A DNA stretch of 64,000 nucleotides from Faecalibacterium prausnitzii (GTDB taxonomy: Bacteria > Bacillota > Clostridia > Oscillospirales > Ruminococcaceae): assembly GCF_003287495.1 (NCBI RefSeq), contig NZ_PRLE01000001.1, positions 62,001 through 126,000 on the forward strand. Direction: 5' to 3'. How positions within the stretch are numbered: the first letter of the stretch is position 1; every line of letters begins with the position of its first letter. Below the pieces are notes generated by a model. The model was not told the origin of the DNA. It made no database searches and was given only the letters and a program-made list of their open reading frames with translations. The position numbers and the translations under genes are program-made. Shown one piece after another: positions 15,794 through 24,581 of this stretch.

Positions 15794-16099
15794 TTAGTGG
15801 ACAAGGAAGAACTCCAGCACCATCACCACTGCACAGCAGAGCACCGAGACGGGGAAGAGTCCGGCACCCATCCAGGCGGCAATGATGCCGACTACCAACG
15901 CGGCAGCACCGGCAAGAGGGCTCTGGGTGGCGTTGACAATGGCAGGGAACGTCATGACTGCCAGTGTGACATAGGGCACATAGTACAGGAACGACTGAAT
16001 GAACTGGTTTTCAATCGGCTTGCGGATGAGTGTCAGCGGCAGGATGCGGATGGCATAAGACACTGCAAACATGACAGCAATGTAGATCCAGTTGTTCAT
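15794..16099 (-). CDS. azlD: AzlD-family branched-chain amino acid transport subunit
   Basis: This is a 101-residue hydrophobic protein with three to four predicted membrane helices. It begins MNNWIYIAVMFAVSYAIRIL followed by a conserved LPL segment. AzlD is the small partner of AzlC in export of branched-chain amino acids or analogues. It overlaps azlC by 4 nt, which implies coupled translation and a two-subunit complex. Identification rests on size, membrane pattern and pairing. Confidence 0.88.
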   Translation of the reverse strand: MNNWIYIAVMFAVSYAIRILPLTLIRKPIENQFIQSFLYYVPYVTLAVMTFPAIVNATQSPLAGAAALVVGIIAAWMGAGLFPVSVLCCAVVMVLEFFLVH

Positions 16100-16833
16100 T
16101 GGTTGCCCTCCTCTTGCTTAACCGGGAAGAGAATCGCGGCAGCGCAGGAGATGGCCACCGTGAGCAGAATGGTGCGGGTGCCATCGGAGAGTGCCGAGAT
16201 GCCCGGCAGATAGGTGCAGACAAAGCTCAGTGCAAAACTGATGGCCACCAGCGCGGCCACCACCTTGCTCTTGCGGGCAGGGGGAATGATGATGGCCAGG
16301 AACATGCCGTAGAGTGCCACACTCAGCGCGCTGACGGCCCGCAGGGGCAGCAGGTTGCCGGCAATGATGCCGCAGGCTGTGCCAGCTGCCCAGGCAGGAG
16401 CTGCCAGCGCAATGGCACCATAAGTGTAAAACGGGTTCAGCCAGCCGGGCCGGGCAATGGTGATGCCAAAAAGTTCATCCGTGACATCGTAACCAATGAT
16501 GAGCCGGTGGAAAAACGGCGTGCCGGGTGCAAACCGCTGGGCCAGTGCACAGCTCATCAACAGATACCGCGCGTTGGCGATCAGGGTAATGATGGCAACT
16601 TCCAGGTAAGTGGCCCCGCTGGCGATCAACGCAAAAGCAGCATACTCACCTGCGGAGGCATTGTTGAGCAGACTGGCAAAAAAGCCCTGTACCGGGGTCA
16701 GACCCGCTTTCCGGGCGGCAATGCCCAGCGAGAACGATACAGCAAAATAACCCAGTGCAATGGGCACACCATCGCGCATTCCCTCGCAGAACACCTTTCG
16801 GCTGAACGCGTAGGGTCTGGTTGCAGTTTCCAT
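16096..16833 (-). CDS. azlC: AzlC-family branched-chain amino acid permease
   Basis: This 245-residue membrane protein has several helices and typical AzlC segments: GVPIALGYFAVSFSLG near the N-terminus, NNASAGEYAA, and a central YDVTDELFGIT. AzlC exports branched-chain amino acids together with AzlD. ATG at 16833 was preferred over the TTG at 16842 because AGGAAAGGAG is 10 nt upstream of the ATG but only 1 nt from the TTG. A well-formed promoter lies upstream, making azlC-azlD-RmlD-like one transcript. Confidence 0.9.
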   Translation of the reverse strand: METATRPYAFSRKVFCEGMRDGVPIALGYFAVSFSLGIAARKAGLTPVQGFFASLLNNASAGEYAAFALIASGATYLEVAIITLIANARYLLMSCALAQRFAPGTPFFHRLIIGYDVTDELFGITIARPGWLNPFYTYGAIALAAPAWAAGTACGIIAGNLLPLRAVSALSVALYGMFLAIIIPPARKSKVVAALVAISFALSFVCTYLPGISALSDGTRTILLTVAISCAAAILFPVKQEEGNQ

Positions 16834-16871
16834 GAGTTTCAAACTCCTTTCCTATTCCAAGACACAAAATA

Positions 16872-16900
16872 ATTATAGCACACTCCACAGTCGTTGACAA
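16872..16900 (-). promoter_or_regulatory. Vegetative promoter of azlCD
   Basis: On the minus strand, TTGTCA (16895-16900) and TATAAT (16872-16877) are separated by exactly 17 nt. The -10 lies 38 nt before the azlC start. Confidence 0.7.
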
Positions 16901-16938
16901 AAGAAAATACCTCAGTTTTCGAAACGAAAGCTGAGGTA
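16900..16938 (-). terminator. Terminator after the GlsB-type gene
   Basis: On the minus strand, TACCTCAGCTTTCG pairs with CGAAAACTGAGGTA around a short loop and is followed by TTTTCTT. It separates the membrane-protein gene from the azlC promoter, which begins right after it. Confidence 0.75.
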
Positions 16939-16962
16939 CTTTTGATCGTTGTGTTCAAACGC

Positions 16963-17202
16963 TTACTGGAACAGTTTGCGGCCGATCCAGATACAGACAC
17001 AGGCACCGACCACAGAGACAAGAATCTCGCCCACAAGGCCCGTGGCACTCAGGCCGATCAGACTGAACAGGATGTTGCCAACAAAACCGCCCAAGATACC
17101 CAGCACGATGTTGCGCACGGCAGATGTCTCACTGCCCATGATGCGGCCAGCAATGTAACCGGCCAGAGCACCGATCAGCAGACTGAAAATAAGACCAAGC
17201 AT
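16963..17202 (-). CDS. GlsB/YeaQ/YmgE-family small membrane protein
   Basis: This is a 79-residue glycine-rich integral membrane protein (transglycosylase-associated family). It has the pattern LLIGALAGYIAGRIMG, then LGILGGFVGN, then a third hydrophobic segment, ending in a basic WIGRKLFQ tail. ATG at 17202 was chosen because AGGAGG lies 6-8 nt upstream; the frame itself extends further. Members are often stress-induced in the envelope, but the biochemical role is unknown. It lies between nth and azlC on the same strand, with its own terminator. Confidence 0.85.
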   Translation of the reverse strand: MLGLIFSLLIGALAGYIAGRIMGSETSAVRNIVLGILGGFVGNILFSLIGLSATGLVGEILVSVVGACVCIWIGRKLFQ

Positions 17203-17268
17203 TGTAATGCCTCCTAAAAATAACATGAAGCTTCCACTTCTTTCTTACGATCATGGGGCTGCGAACCG

Positions 17269-17946
17269 TCAGGTTGCCGCATTCTCCCTGGCGTAGCGGC
17301 AGATATCACGCAGGCAGCATTTTTCGCACTCCGGCTTGCGGGCATTGCAGACGGCCCGGCCATGCATAACAAAGCGGTGGCACAGATCACTGCCCTCTTC
17401 CGGCGGAATGATCTTCCACAGGGCCATCTCCACTTTCTGCGGTTCCTTAATGCCATCCACAAGGCCAATTTTGTTGCACAGCCGGATGCAATGGGTGTCT
17501 GTTACAATGGCGGGCTTGCCGAAGACATCCCCCATGATAAGGTTGGCGCTCTTGCGGCCAACGCCGGGCAGGGAAAGCAGCTCCTCAAAGGTGGTGGGGA
17601 CTTTACAGTCGTATTTGTCCCGCAGCATCCGCATACAGGCAGAGATATCCCGGGCTTTGGAGTGGCCTAGGCCGCAGGGCTTGACGATGGCTTCAATTTC
17701 TTCCGGCTCCGCAGCTGCCAGTGCGGCGACGCTGGGGTACTTGGCAAACAGATCTTCCACCACGATGTTGACCCGTGCATCGGTGCACTGTGCGGCCAGC
17801 CGGACACTGACCAGAAGCTGCCACGCATGGTCGTAATCCAGCGTGCAGGCAGCATCGGGGTATTCCTTTTTCAGCCGGGCGATGACTTCCAGCGCAAGGG
17901 TTTTCTTGGCAGAAAGGTCTTCCGGGGCGGCTGGTTTCCTGGGCAT
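17269..17946 (-). CDS. nth: Endonuclease III
   Basis: This 225-residue DNA glycosylase/AP lyase removes oxidised pyrimidines. The helix-hairpin-helix LPGVGRKSANLI carries the catalytic Lys, and VTDTHCIRL carries the catalytic Asp. A C-terminal 4Fe-4S motif with four Cys (CNARKPECEKCCLRDIC) is complete. The start at 17946 is followed by a lysine/proline leader. It is divergent from rarA, with a Fur-type box between the two promoters, so oxidative-stress control is plausible. Confidence 0.95.
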   Translation of the reverse strand: MPRKPAAPEDLSAKKTLALEVIARLKKEYPDAACTLDYDHAWQLLVSVRLAAQCTDARVNIVVEDLFAKYPSVAALAAAEPEEIEAIVKPCGLGHSKARDISACMRMLRDKYDCKVPTTFEELLSLPGVGRKSANLIMGDVFGKPAIVTDTHCIRLCNKIGLVDGIKEPQKVEMALWKIIPPEEGSDLCHRFVMHGRAVCNARKPECEKCCLRDICRYARENAAT

Positions 17947-17980
17947 GTTGCTCCCCTCGATTCCAGTAAAATGTGCTTTT

Positions 17981-18009
17981 ATGATAACATGTTTTGCAAA
18001 GATTGTAAA
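17981..18009 (-). promoter_or_regulatory. Candidate nth promoter
   Basis: On the minus strand, TTTACA (18004-18009) and TATCAT (17981-17986) are spaced 17 nt apart, 35 nt before the nth start. Confidence 0.45.
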
Positions 18010-18025
18010 TCCTTTGGAGATTATC

Positions 18026-18040
18026 TGAGAATCATTTTCA
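18026..18040. promoter_or_regulatory. Fur/PerR-type operator between nth and rarA
   Basis: TGAGAATCATTTTCA fits the 7-1-7 Fur-family consensus TGATAATNATTATCA with one mismatch per half site, and extends to a 17-bp palindrome with the flanking C and G. It lies 9 nt upstream of the rarA -35 and 16 nt upstream of the nth -35. The rarA transcript runs into a PerR-like gene, so autoregulation is likely. Confidence 0.5.
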
Positions 18041-18049
18041 GAAATTGTC

Positions 18050-18078
18050 TTGTCCTCCGTGCAAAAATGCGTTATAAT
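18050..18078 (+). promoter_or_regulatory. Vegetative promoter of rarA
   Basis: TTGTCC (18050-18055) and a perfect TATAAT (18073-18078) are spaced 17 nt apart, 58 nt before the rarA start codon. Confidence 0.65.
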
Positions 18079-18135
18079 ATTTAAGAAGAAGTATCACTTG
18101 CGGGCGCATGATGCTGCCTAAGGAGGAAACGACCA

Positions 18136-19410
18136 ATGAATGAACCGCTGGCGCAGCGTCTGCGCCCCAAAACTCTGGCTGATGTCTGCGGCCAGCAGCA
18201 TCTTCTGGCTCCGGGCCGAGTCTTCCGCCGCACCATCGAGAGCGGCAAGATTCCCAACATGATTTTTTATGGCCCCTCCGGCACGGGCAAAACCACGGTG
18301 GCCCGCATTATCGCTGAGAACAGCGGCATGACCCTGCATAAGCTCAACGGTACTTCCTGCGGGACGGGGGATATCAAGGCCGTGCTGAAAGACATCGGCA
18401 CCCTAGCCGGGGCGGGAGGCATCCTGCTCTATCTGGATGAGATCCAGTACCTGAACAAAAAGCAGCAGCAGAGCCTGCTGGAATGTATTGAAGACGGCAC
18501 AGTCACCCTCATTGCCTCGACTACGGAAAACCCGTATTTTTACATCTATAATGCACTGCTGTCCCGCTGCACGGTATTTGAATTCAAATCGCTGTCTGCA
18601 GCGGATGTGGAGCGCGGGCTGCACAATGCCATCGCCAAACTTTCGGAAGCCGAGGGGCAGAATATCATTCTGGAAGAAGATGCCTGCCAGTATCTGGCCG
18701 AGAGTGCGGGCGGCGACCTGCGCAAGGCGCTGGGCTGTTTGGACTTTGCGGTTACGGCGGCCCCGATTACAGAAAACTGCAAGCGCGTCACCCTTGAGAT
18801 GATCCAGCAGGTGACAAAGCGGACGGCCATGCGGTACGACCGGGACGGCGATGACCACTACGACATCGTATCTGCTTACCAGAAATCCATGCGTGGTTCC
18901 GACCCGGACGCGGCGCTCCATTATCTGGCGAGGCTTCTGGAAGCTGGGGATCTGCCCTCGGCCTGCCGTCGGCTCATGGTCTGTGCCTGTGAGGATGTAG
19001 GCCTTGCCTACCCGCAGATCATTCCCATCGTCAAGGCGGCTGTAGATATCGCCAATGCGGTGGGCCTGCCGGAAGCCTGTCTCCCACTGGCCGATGCGGT
19101 GGTTCTGGTGGCCACCAGCCCAAAATCCAACAGCGCACACAATGCCATCCATGCGGCGCTTGCGGATGTACAGGCCGGGCGGACCGGGCCCATCCCGCGC
19201 CAATTGCAAAATAAACATTATGATGGCGAGGACGCGCTGGTAAAAGGGCAGAATTACAAATATGCACACGACTATGAAAACCACTGGGTGGAGCAACAGT
19301 ACCTGCCGGATGCCATCAAGGACGTCAAATACTATACCTTTGGCGATAACAAAACAGAGCAGGCGGCCCGTGCCTACTGGGCAAAGATCAAAGGTGAAAA
19401 GAATATTTGA
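18136..19410 (+). CDS. rarA: Replication-associated recombination protein A (AAA+ ATPase)
   Basis: RarA (MgsA) is a clamp-loader-like AAA+ ATPase that acts at stalled forks. In this 424-residue protein the N-terminal PLAQRLRPKTLADVCGQQHL is typical. Walker A is GPSGTGKTT near residue 50, Walker B is LYLDEIQ near residue 100, and the sensor region has STTENPYFYIYNALLSRC. Start ATG follows AAGGAGGAAACGACC. The PerR-like regulator starts 30 nt downstream, likely on the same mRNA. The usual tetramerisation and C-terminal helical region are present. Confidence 0.95.
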   Translation: MNEPLAQRLRPKTLADVCGQQHLLAPGRVFRRTIESGKIPNMIFYGPSGTGKTTVARIIAENSGMTLHKLNGTSCGTGDIKAVLKDIGTLAGAGGILLYLDEIQYLNKKQQQSLLECIEDGTVTLIASTTENPYFYIYNALLSRCTVFEFKSLSAADVERGLHNAIAKLSEAEGQNIILEEDACQYLAESAGGDLRKALGCLDFAVTAAPITENCKRVTLEMIQQVTKRTAMRYDRDGDDHYDIVSAYQKSMRGSDPDAALHYLARLLEAGDLPSACRRLMVCACEDVGLAYPQIIPIVKAAVDIANAVGLPEACLPLADAVVLVATSPKSNSAHNAIHAALADVQAGRTGPIPRQLQNKHYDGEDALVKGQNYKYAHDYENHWVEQQYLPDAIKDVKYYTFGDNKTEQAARAYWAKIKGEKNI

Positions 19411-19439
19411 AACAAGGAAGCAGCGAAGGAGAGAAGAAC

Positions 19440-19823
19440 ATGCGATACTCAAAACAGCGTGAACTGGTGCTGCAGAAAGTGGAGCAGTTGTGCGACCACC
19501 CCACTGCGGAAGAAATTTACGATGAAGCCATTAAGGAGTGCCCGGGCCTGAGCCTTGGCACAGTATACCGCAACCTGAACAGTCTTGTGGATGCCGGGCG
19601 GGTGCGCCGGGTGTGCATCCCGGGCAAGGCGGACCGCTTTGACCACACGCTGTGCTGGCACAGCCACATGTACTGCACGGTCTGCGGCGGCGTGGTCGAT
19701 GCGGATGTGGATGAAAAACAGGTGATGAAGCTGGTCAAGAACCAGAAAGGTGCCGTGCAGGACTGTGCCGTGGTGCTGTTCGGCGTCTGTGAGGAGTGCT
19801 TGAAGAAACAGGCGGCACAGTAA
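19440..19823 (+). CDS. perR: Fur-family transcriptional regulator, PerR-like
   Basis: This 127-residue metal-sensing repressor has a winged-helix N-terminal half with HPTAEEIYDEA and LGTVYRNLNSLVDAG. The C-terminal half holds RFDHTLCWHSHMYC and two Cys pairs (CTVC and CEEC) for structural zinc. The residues corresponding to the PerR Fe/Mn site (His before PTAEE, Asp in RFD, two His in WHSH, Asp in VDAD) all appear present. It lacks about 20 N-terminal residues compared with Bacillus PerR. ATG 19440 has GAAGGAGAG upstream. The Fur-type box at 18026 suggests autoregulation. Fur or Zur roles are less likely. Confidence 0.82.
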   Translation: MRYSKQRELVLQKVEQLCDHPTAEEIYDEAIKECPGLSLGTVYRNLNSLVDAGRVRRVCIPGKADRFDHTLCWHSHMYCTVCGGVVDADVDEKQVMKLVKNQKGAVQDCAVVLFGVCEECLKKQAAQ

Positions 19824-19857
19824 GGGCAATCCGACGCAAAAAGTTGTGCGTTTCCTC

Positions 19858-19886
19858 TTGCCCTCTGCAGGCAAACAGGGTATACT
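19858..19886 (+). promoter_or_regulatory. Vegetative promoter of miaB
   Basis: TTGCCC (19858-19863) and TATACT (19881-19886) are spaced 17 nt apart. A weak ACGCA/TGCGT hairpin (about 19833-19852) precedes it and may end the rarA-perR transcript. Confidence 0.55.
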
Positions 19887-19954
19887 AAAAAGAGCTTTTC
19901 AGAAAATAAAAAGAGAAACCGCGGTACAGCCTTTCAAAGCGGCCGCGGATAAGG

Positions 19955-21346
19955 ATGGTACGATTGGAATATCTAGCATTTGAACATAACACTGCCGCCG
20001 CAGAGCTTGTCCGGCAGGCATACGATACGCCGCCGCTGGCATTTGTTCACAGTTACGGCTGCCAGCAGAATGTCAACGACGGTGAGCGCATCAAGGGCGT
20101 GCTGGTGGATATCGGCTACGGCCTGTGTGAGAAACCCGAGGATGCAGACCTCATCCTCTTCAACACCTGCGCGGTACGGGAACACGCCGAGCAGCGAGTG
20201 TTCGGCAACGTGGGTGCCCTCAAGGGCCTGAAAGAAAAAAAGCCCGGTCTCATCATCGGCCTCTGCGGCTGTATGGCCAACCAGAAGCATGTGGTGGAAA
20301 AGCTGCGCCAGAGCTACCCCTATGTAGATCTTGTGTTTGGTGTGGATGGCATTGATACGCTGCCTCAGCTGGTGGCCCAGAAGCTGCAAAAGCACAAGCG
20401 TGTGCTGCTGGAACCGGCACAGCGCCCGGTCATTGTGGAGAACATCCCCATCCGGCGTGAGAGCGAGTTCCGTGCCTGGCTGCCCATCATGTATGGCTGC
20501 GATAATTTCTGCACCTACTGCATCGTGCCCTATGTGCGCGGCCGCGAAAAAAGCCGCAAGCCCGGCGATATCCTTGCGGAATTCAAGGGCCTTGTGGAGG
20601 CAGGTTATAAGGAGATCACCCTGCTGGGGCAGAACGTGAACAGCTACGGCAAGGGTCTGGAGGAGAAAATCGATTTCTCCGATCTGCTCAACCTGCTCTG
20701 CACGGTGCCGGGTGATTATCACATCCGGTTCATGACCAGCCACCCGAAAGATGCCAGCTTCAAGCTCATTGACACGATTGCGGCACAGCCCAAGATCTGC
20801 AAGCACCTGCATCTTCCGGTGCAGTGTGGTTCGGATCGGCTGCTGGTGCAGATGAATCGCCACTATACCATTGAGCATTATCTGGAGCTCATCGAGTATG
20901 CCCGCAAAAAGGTGCCCGGCATCACGTTCTCCAGCGACATTATCATCGGTTTCCCTGGTGAGACAGAAGAAGATTTCCAGCAGACGCTGAGCCTCATCCG
21001 CAAGGTTGGCTACATGCAGCTGTTCACGTTCATCTATTCCAAGCGCACGGGCACGAAAGCGGCGGAAATGCCGGACCCGACCCCCCGCAAGGAGAAGACG
21101 GATCGGATGAGCCGCCTGCTGGCCGTGCAGGACGAGATCGCAATGGCGTTGGTCAAAGCACAGGTCGGGCAGACCGTCCGGGTGCTGGTCGAGGGCTATG
21201 GCCGTGCGGAGGGGACTCTCTCCGGCCGCCTGGACAACAACCTGACCGTCGAGTTTGCCGCGGACGACAGCCTCATGGGCAGTTATGCCATGGTGCACCT
21301 GACGGGTGCCCGGGCCACTGTTCTGCTGGGTGAGCTGGCCCAATAA
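19955..21346 (+). CDS. miaB: tRNA-2-methylthio-N6-dimethylallyladenosine synthase
   Basis: MiaB adds a methylthio group to i6A37 of tRNA using two 4Fe-4S clusters. In this 463-residue protein the N-terminal domain has three Cys in SYGCQQNVND, FNTCAVREHAEQRVFG and LCGCMA. The radical SAM motif CDNFCTYCIVPYVRGRE is near residue 187. A C-terminal TRAM-like domain starts near 400. The ATG at 19955 has a weak binding site (AAGG). miaA, which makes its substrate modification, lies further along in the same direction after mutSL. Confidence 0.95.
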   Translation: MVRLEYLAFEHNTAAAELVRQAYDTPPLAFVHSYGCQQNVNDGERIKGVLVDIGYGLCEKPEDADLILFNTCAVREHAEQRVFGNVGALKGLKEKKPGLIIGLCGCMANQKHVVEKLRQSYPYVDLVFGVDGIDTLPQLVAQKLQKHKRVLLEPAQRPVIVENIPIRRESEFRAWLPIMYGCDNFCTYCIVPYVRGREKSRKPGDILAEFKGLVEAGYKEITLLGQNVNSYGKGLEEKIDFSDLLNLLCTVPGDYHIRFMTSHPKDASFKLIDTIAAQPKICKHLHLPVQCGSDRLLVQMNRHYTIEHYLELIEYARKKVPGITFSSDIIIGFPGETEEDFQQTLSLIRKVGYMQLFTFIYSKRTGTKAAEMPDPTPRKEKTDRMSRLLAVQDEIAMALVKAQVGQTVRVLVEGYGRAEGTLSGRLDNNLTVEFAADDSLMGSYAMVHLTGARATVLLGELAQ

Positions 21347-21386
21347 CGTACATTCCATCATATTTTTAAATAAGGAGATTTTTACA

Positions 21387-21794
21387 ATGGATTGCATTGA
21401 TCTTTTCAAGCGTGCTGCGATGGCACTTCAGACCGACCCCCGTTACCTGGTTCTCGACCAGGCCCGGAAAGCAAACGATAAGGATGAAGAACTCCAGAAC
21501 ATGATCGGGGAGTTCAACCTCGCCCGGATGGATCTGAACAATGAGATCGGAAAGAGCGAGCGCAACGATGCCCGCATTGCAGAGCTCAATGAGAAAGTCA
21601 ACGACCTGTACGGCAAGATCATGGCCGATGAGGGGATGGTGGCTTACAATGAGGCCAAGCGTGATTGCGAAAACCTCGTCAACTACATCGACGCGATCAT
21701 CAACACTGCCATGAACGGCGGCGACCCCATGACGGTGCAGGAGCCCTCTACATCCTGCACGGGCAGCTGCTCCACCTGCGGCGGCTGCCACTAA
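21387..21794 (+). CDS. YlbF/YmcA-family protein with Cys-rich tail
   Basis: This 135-residue helical protein of the YlbF/YmcA family starts at ATG 21387 behind TAAGGAGA. The body is mostly charged helix (for example ARKANDKDEELQNMIGEF). The last residues are a Cys-rich tail, CTGSCSTCGGCH, with four Cys. In Bacillus, YlbF, YmcA and YaaT form a complex with Fe-S clusters that tunes RNase Y processing and Spo0A phosphorylation. Whether this tail binds a cluster is inference. It follows miaB by 40 nt, probably on the same mRNA, and a hairpin terminator follows. Confidence 0.8.
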   Translation: MDCIDLFKRAAMALQTDPRYLVLDQARKANDKDEELQNMIGEFNLARMDLNNEIGKSERNDARIAELNEKVNDLYGKIMADEGMVAYNEAKRDCENLVNYIDAIINTAMNGGDPMTVQEPSTSCTGSCSTCGGCH

Positions 21795-21813
21795 GGCGGA
21801 ACGATAAAATCAG

Positions 21814-21846
21814 AAACGCGGCTGTGCTTTGCAGGCCGCGTTTTGC
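21814..21846 (+). terminator. Hairpin terminator between the ylbF-type gene and mutS
   Basis: AAACGCGGC pairs with GCCGCGTTT around a 12-nt loop, followed by TT and a T-rich stretch. Moderate strength. Confidence 0.6.
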
Positions 21847-21926
21847 TTGCAAAAGGCGGTTTTTGCCCACAAACCGGGCGAGATTGCAGCAGGCAATGCA
21901 GAAAACGGGGAGGACGGTGAACGGCC

Positions 21927-24542
21927 ATGGCGGAGCTTTCGCCCATGATGCAGCAATACCTTGAAATCAAAAAGCAGCACAAAGACGAGATTCTTTTTTA
22001 CCGCATCGGCGATTTTTACGAGATGTTTTTTGACGATGCACTGACAGCCTCCAAAGAGCTGGACTTGACCCTGACGGGCAAGCAGTGCGGTCTGGAGGAG
22101 CGTGCCCCCATGTGCGGCGTGCCATTCCACAGCTATGAGGGCTATGTGGCCCGCCTCATTGCCAAGGGTTACAAAGTCGCCATCTGTGAGCAGGTGGAAG
22201 ACCCGGCCAAGGCAAAAGGTCTTGTCAAACGTGATATTATCCGGGTGGTTACACCTGGAACGGTCATTGAGAGCAGTATGCTGCAGGACGACCGCAACAA
22301 CTACATTGCCAGCATCTTCCTCAAAGATGGTGCGGCTGGCCTCTGCTTTGCGGATGTTTCTACCGGTACGGCCCACATCACCGAGCTCAAGCAGAGCAAA
22401 ATTGCCCCGGCTGTTATTACGGAGCTCTGCCGTTATCACCCGAGCGAAGTACTGATGAACCCGGGGCTGCTGGACTGCCGTGAGATCACAACCTACATCA
22501 AGAAAAATATGACCTGCTCCGTGGAACTGGTGGAAGAGGAACGCTACGCACCGGGTCTTGTCTCCATTGCACTGGAAAATCAGTTTGGCCGTGATTGGGC
22601 GGCGCAGACGGGCATTGCCCCGAAAGGTTTGGTTCGCTTTGCCATGGCGGCACTGCTGGAATATCTCCATGATACCCAGATCAAAGGCGTGGAGCGTCTG
22701 AAAACCGTCATCAGCTACAATGAGGCACAGTTTATGCGTCTTTCCCCGGTCACCCGGGCAAATCTCGAACTGACGGAGACGCTGCGCGGCCGTGAAAAGC
22801 GGGGAACACTGCTTTGGGTGCTGGATAAAACCAGCACTGCCATGGGCAAACGGATGCTCCGCAGTTGGATCGAGCAGCCGTTGGTGTCCAGTGCGGCGAT
22901 CAACCGCCGCCTGAATGCGGTGGAGAGTCTGGTGCACCAGACGGTGCAGCGTGGCGATCTGATCGAAGAGCTGCACTATATTTCGGACCTGGAGCGCCTG
23001 ATGACCCGCACGGTCTATGGCTCTGCCACCCCCAAAGAGATCTACGCGATGGCGCAGACCTGTGACCGCCTGCCCAGCCTCAAGCAGCAGGCGGAGAGCT
23101 GCAACTGTCCGGAGCTGGCAGAGCTGTCCGCACAAATTGATGCACTGGACGATATCAAGCAGAAAATTTATGCAGCCGTGGACCCGGAAGCCCCCTCGAC
23201 CCTCAAGGATGGCGGTGTCATTGCCAAGGGCTACCACCCGGAAGTGGACGAGCTGCGTTCCATCCGGGATAATACCAAGGGCGTCCTGGCCCAGCTGGAG
23301 ACCCGCCTGCGGCAGGAGACCGGTATCCCCAAGCTGAAGATCGGCTATAACCATGTGTTTGGTTACTTCATTGAGGTGAGCAACTCTTATAAGAGCATGG
23401 TGCCGGAAACGTATATCCGCAAACAGACCCTCACCAGCGGCGAGCGCTACATCACGCAGGAACTCAAGGAACTGGAAAGTAAAATTCTGGGCGCCCACGA
23501 GCGGTTGATTGCGCTGGAGCACCGGCTGTTCAGTGAGCTGCTGGAAACCATTGGCGGCCAGCTGGACCGCATCCAGCGCACGGCCAATGCAGTGGCAGAG
23601 TTGGATGTGCTGGCAGCACTGGCACAGGTAGCGGCTGAAAACAACTACTGCCGCCCTGTTGTAGACGATAGCGATGAGCTGTACATTGTGGAGGGCCGCC
23701 ACCCGGTGGTGGAACAGGTGCTCAAAGGCAGCCTGTTTGTGCCCAATGATACCACCCTCAATTGCGGGGAAGACCGCTGCCTCATCATTACCGGCCCCAA
23801 TATGGCAGGTAAATCCACTTACATGCGCCAGAACGCACTGATTGCCCTGATGGCACAGATTGGCTCGTTTGTCCCGGCGGCAGAGTGCCATGTGGGCGTG
23901 GTGGATGCTATTTTTACCCGCATTGGTGCCTCGGACGACCTCTCGGCAGGCCAGTCTACCTTTATGGTGGAGATGACCGAGGTGGCTGAAATTTTGAAAA
24001 ATGCCACTTCCAAGAGCCTTGTGGTGTTGGATGAGATCGGGCGCGGCACTTCCACGTTTGATGGCATGAGCATTGCCCGTGCTGTGGTGGAGCACATCTC
24101 CGATCCCGGCAAGGGGCTGGGCTGCAAGACTCTGTTTGCGACCCATTACCATGAGCTGACGGATCTGGAGGGCACCATTGCAGGCGTGAAAAACTATAAC
24201 ATCGCCGTCAAAAAGCGGGGAGAAGATATCACATTCCTGCGCCGCATTATTCGCGGCCCGGCTGACGACAGCTATGGCATTGAGGTGGCAAAGCTGGCTG
24301 GCCTGCCCGGCAGTGTGACCCGCCGGGCCCATGAGGTGCTGCGCGCACTGGAAGCCAGCGCACCCAAGAACAAAGTAGAGCAGATGGATTTTGATGCCCT
24401 GCAGGAATATGCCTCGCCTGCGGTGCCCAGCGAGATGATGGAGCAGCTGGAAGCGCTGGATGTGGAAACACTGACGCCGATCGAGGCACTGAATTTCCTG
24501 TATGAGCTGAAAAAGACCCTGAAAGGCAGCCTGAACAGCTGA
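21927..24542 (+). CDS. mutS: DNA mismatch repair protein MutS
   Basis: This is an 871-residue MutS1. The N-terminal mismatch-reading FYEM motif lies in YRIGDFYEMFFDD near residue 30. Connector, lever and clamp domains follow. The C-terminal ATPase has Walker A GPNMAGKST near residue 625, and later VVLDEIGRGTSTFDG and ATHYHEL. Length and domain order are normal. ATG 21927 follows GGGGAGGACGG. mutL starts 39 nt after the stop and is certainly functionally coupled. No mutH is present, consistent with a nicking MutL. Confidence 0.97.
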   Translation: MAELSPMMQQYLEIKKQHKDEILFYRIGDFYEMFFDDALTASKELDLTLTGKQCGLEERAPMCGVPFHSYEGYVARLIAKGYKVAICEQVEDPAKAKGLVKRDIIRVVTPGTVIESSMLQDDRNNYIASIFLKDGAAGLCFADVSTGTAHITELKQSKIAPAVITELCRYHPSEVLMNPGLLDCREITTYIKKNMTCSVELVEEERYAPGLVSIALENQFGRDWAAQTGIAPKGLVRFAMAALLEYLHDTQIKGVERLKTVISYNEAQFMRLSPVTRANLELTETLRGREKRGTLLWVLDKTSTAMGKRMLRSWIEQPLVSSAAINRRLNAVESLVHQTVQRGDLIEELHYISDLERLMTRTVYGSATPKEIYAMAQTCDRLPSLKQQAESCNCPELAELSAQIDALDDIKQKIYAAVDPEAPSTLKDGGVIAKGYHPEVDELRSIRDNTKGVLAQLETRLRQETGIPKLKIGYNHVFGYFIEVSNSYKSMVPETYIRKQTLTSGERYITQELKELESKILGAHERLIALEHRLFSELLETIGGQLDRIQRTANAVAELDVLAALAQVAAENNYCRPVVDDSDELYIVEGRHPVVEQVLKGSLFVPNDTTLNCGEDRCLIITGPNMAGKSTYMRQNALIALMAQIGSFVPAAECHVGVVDAIFTRIGASDDLSAGQSTFMVEMTEVAEILKNATSKSLVVLDEIGRGTSTFDGMSIARAVVEHISDPGKGLGCKTLFATHYHELTDLEGTIAGVKNYNIAVKKRGEDITFLRRIIRGPADDSYGIEVAKLAGLPGSVTRRAHEVLRALEASAPKNKVEQMDFDALQEYASPAVPSEMMEQLEALDVETLTPIEALNFLYELKKTLKGSLNS

Positions 24543-24581
24543 CCGGAAGAACGAATCAACGGGTAAAGGAGGGAAAATTCG

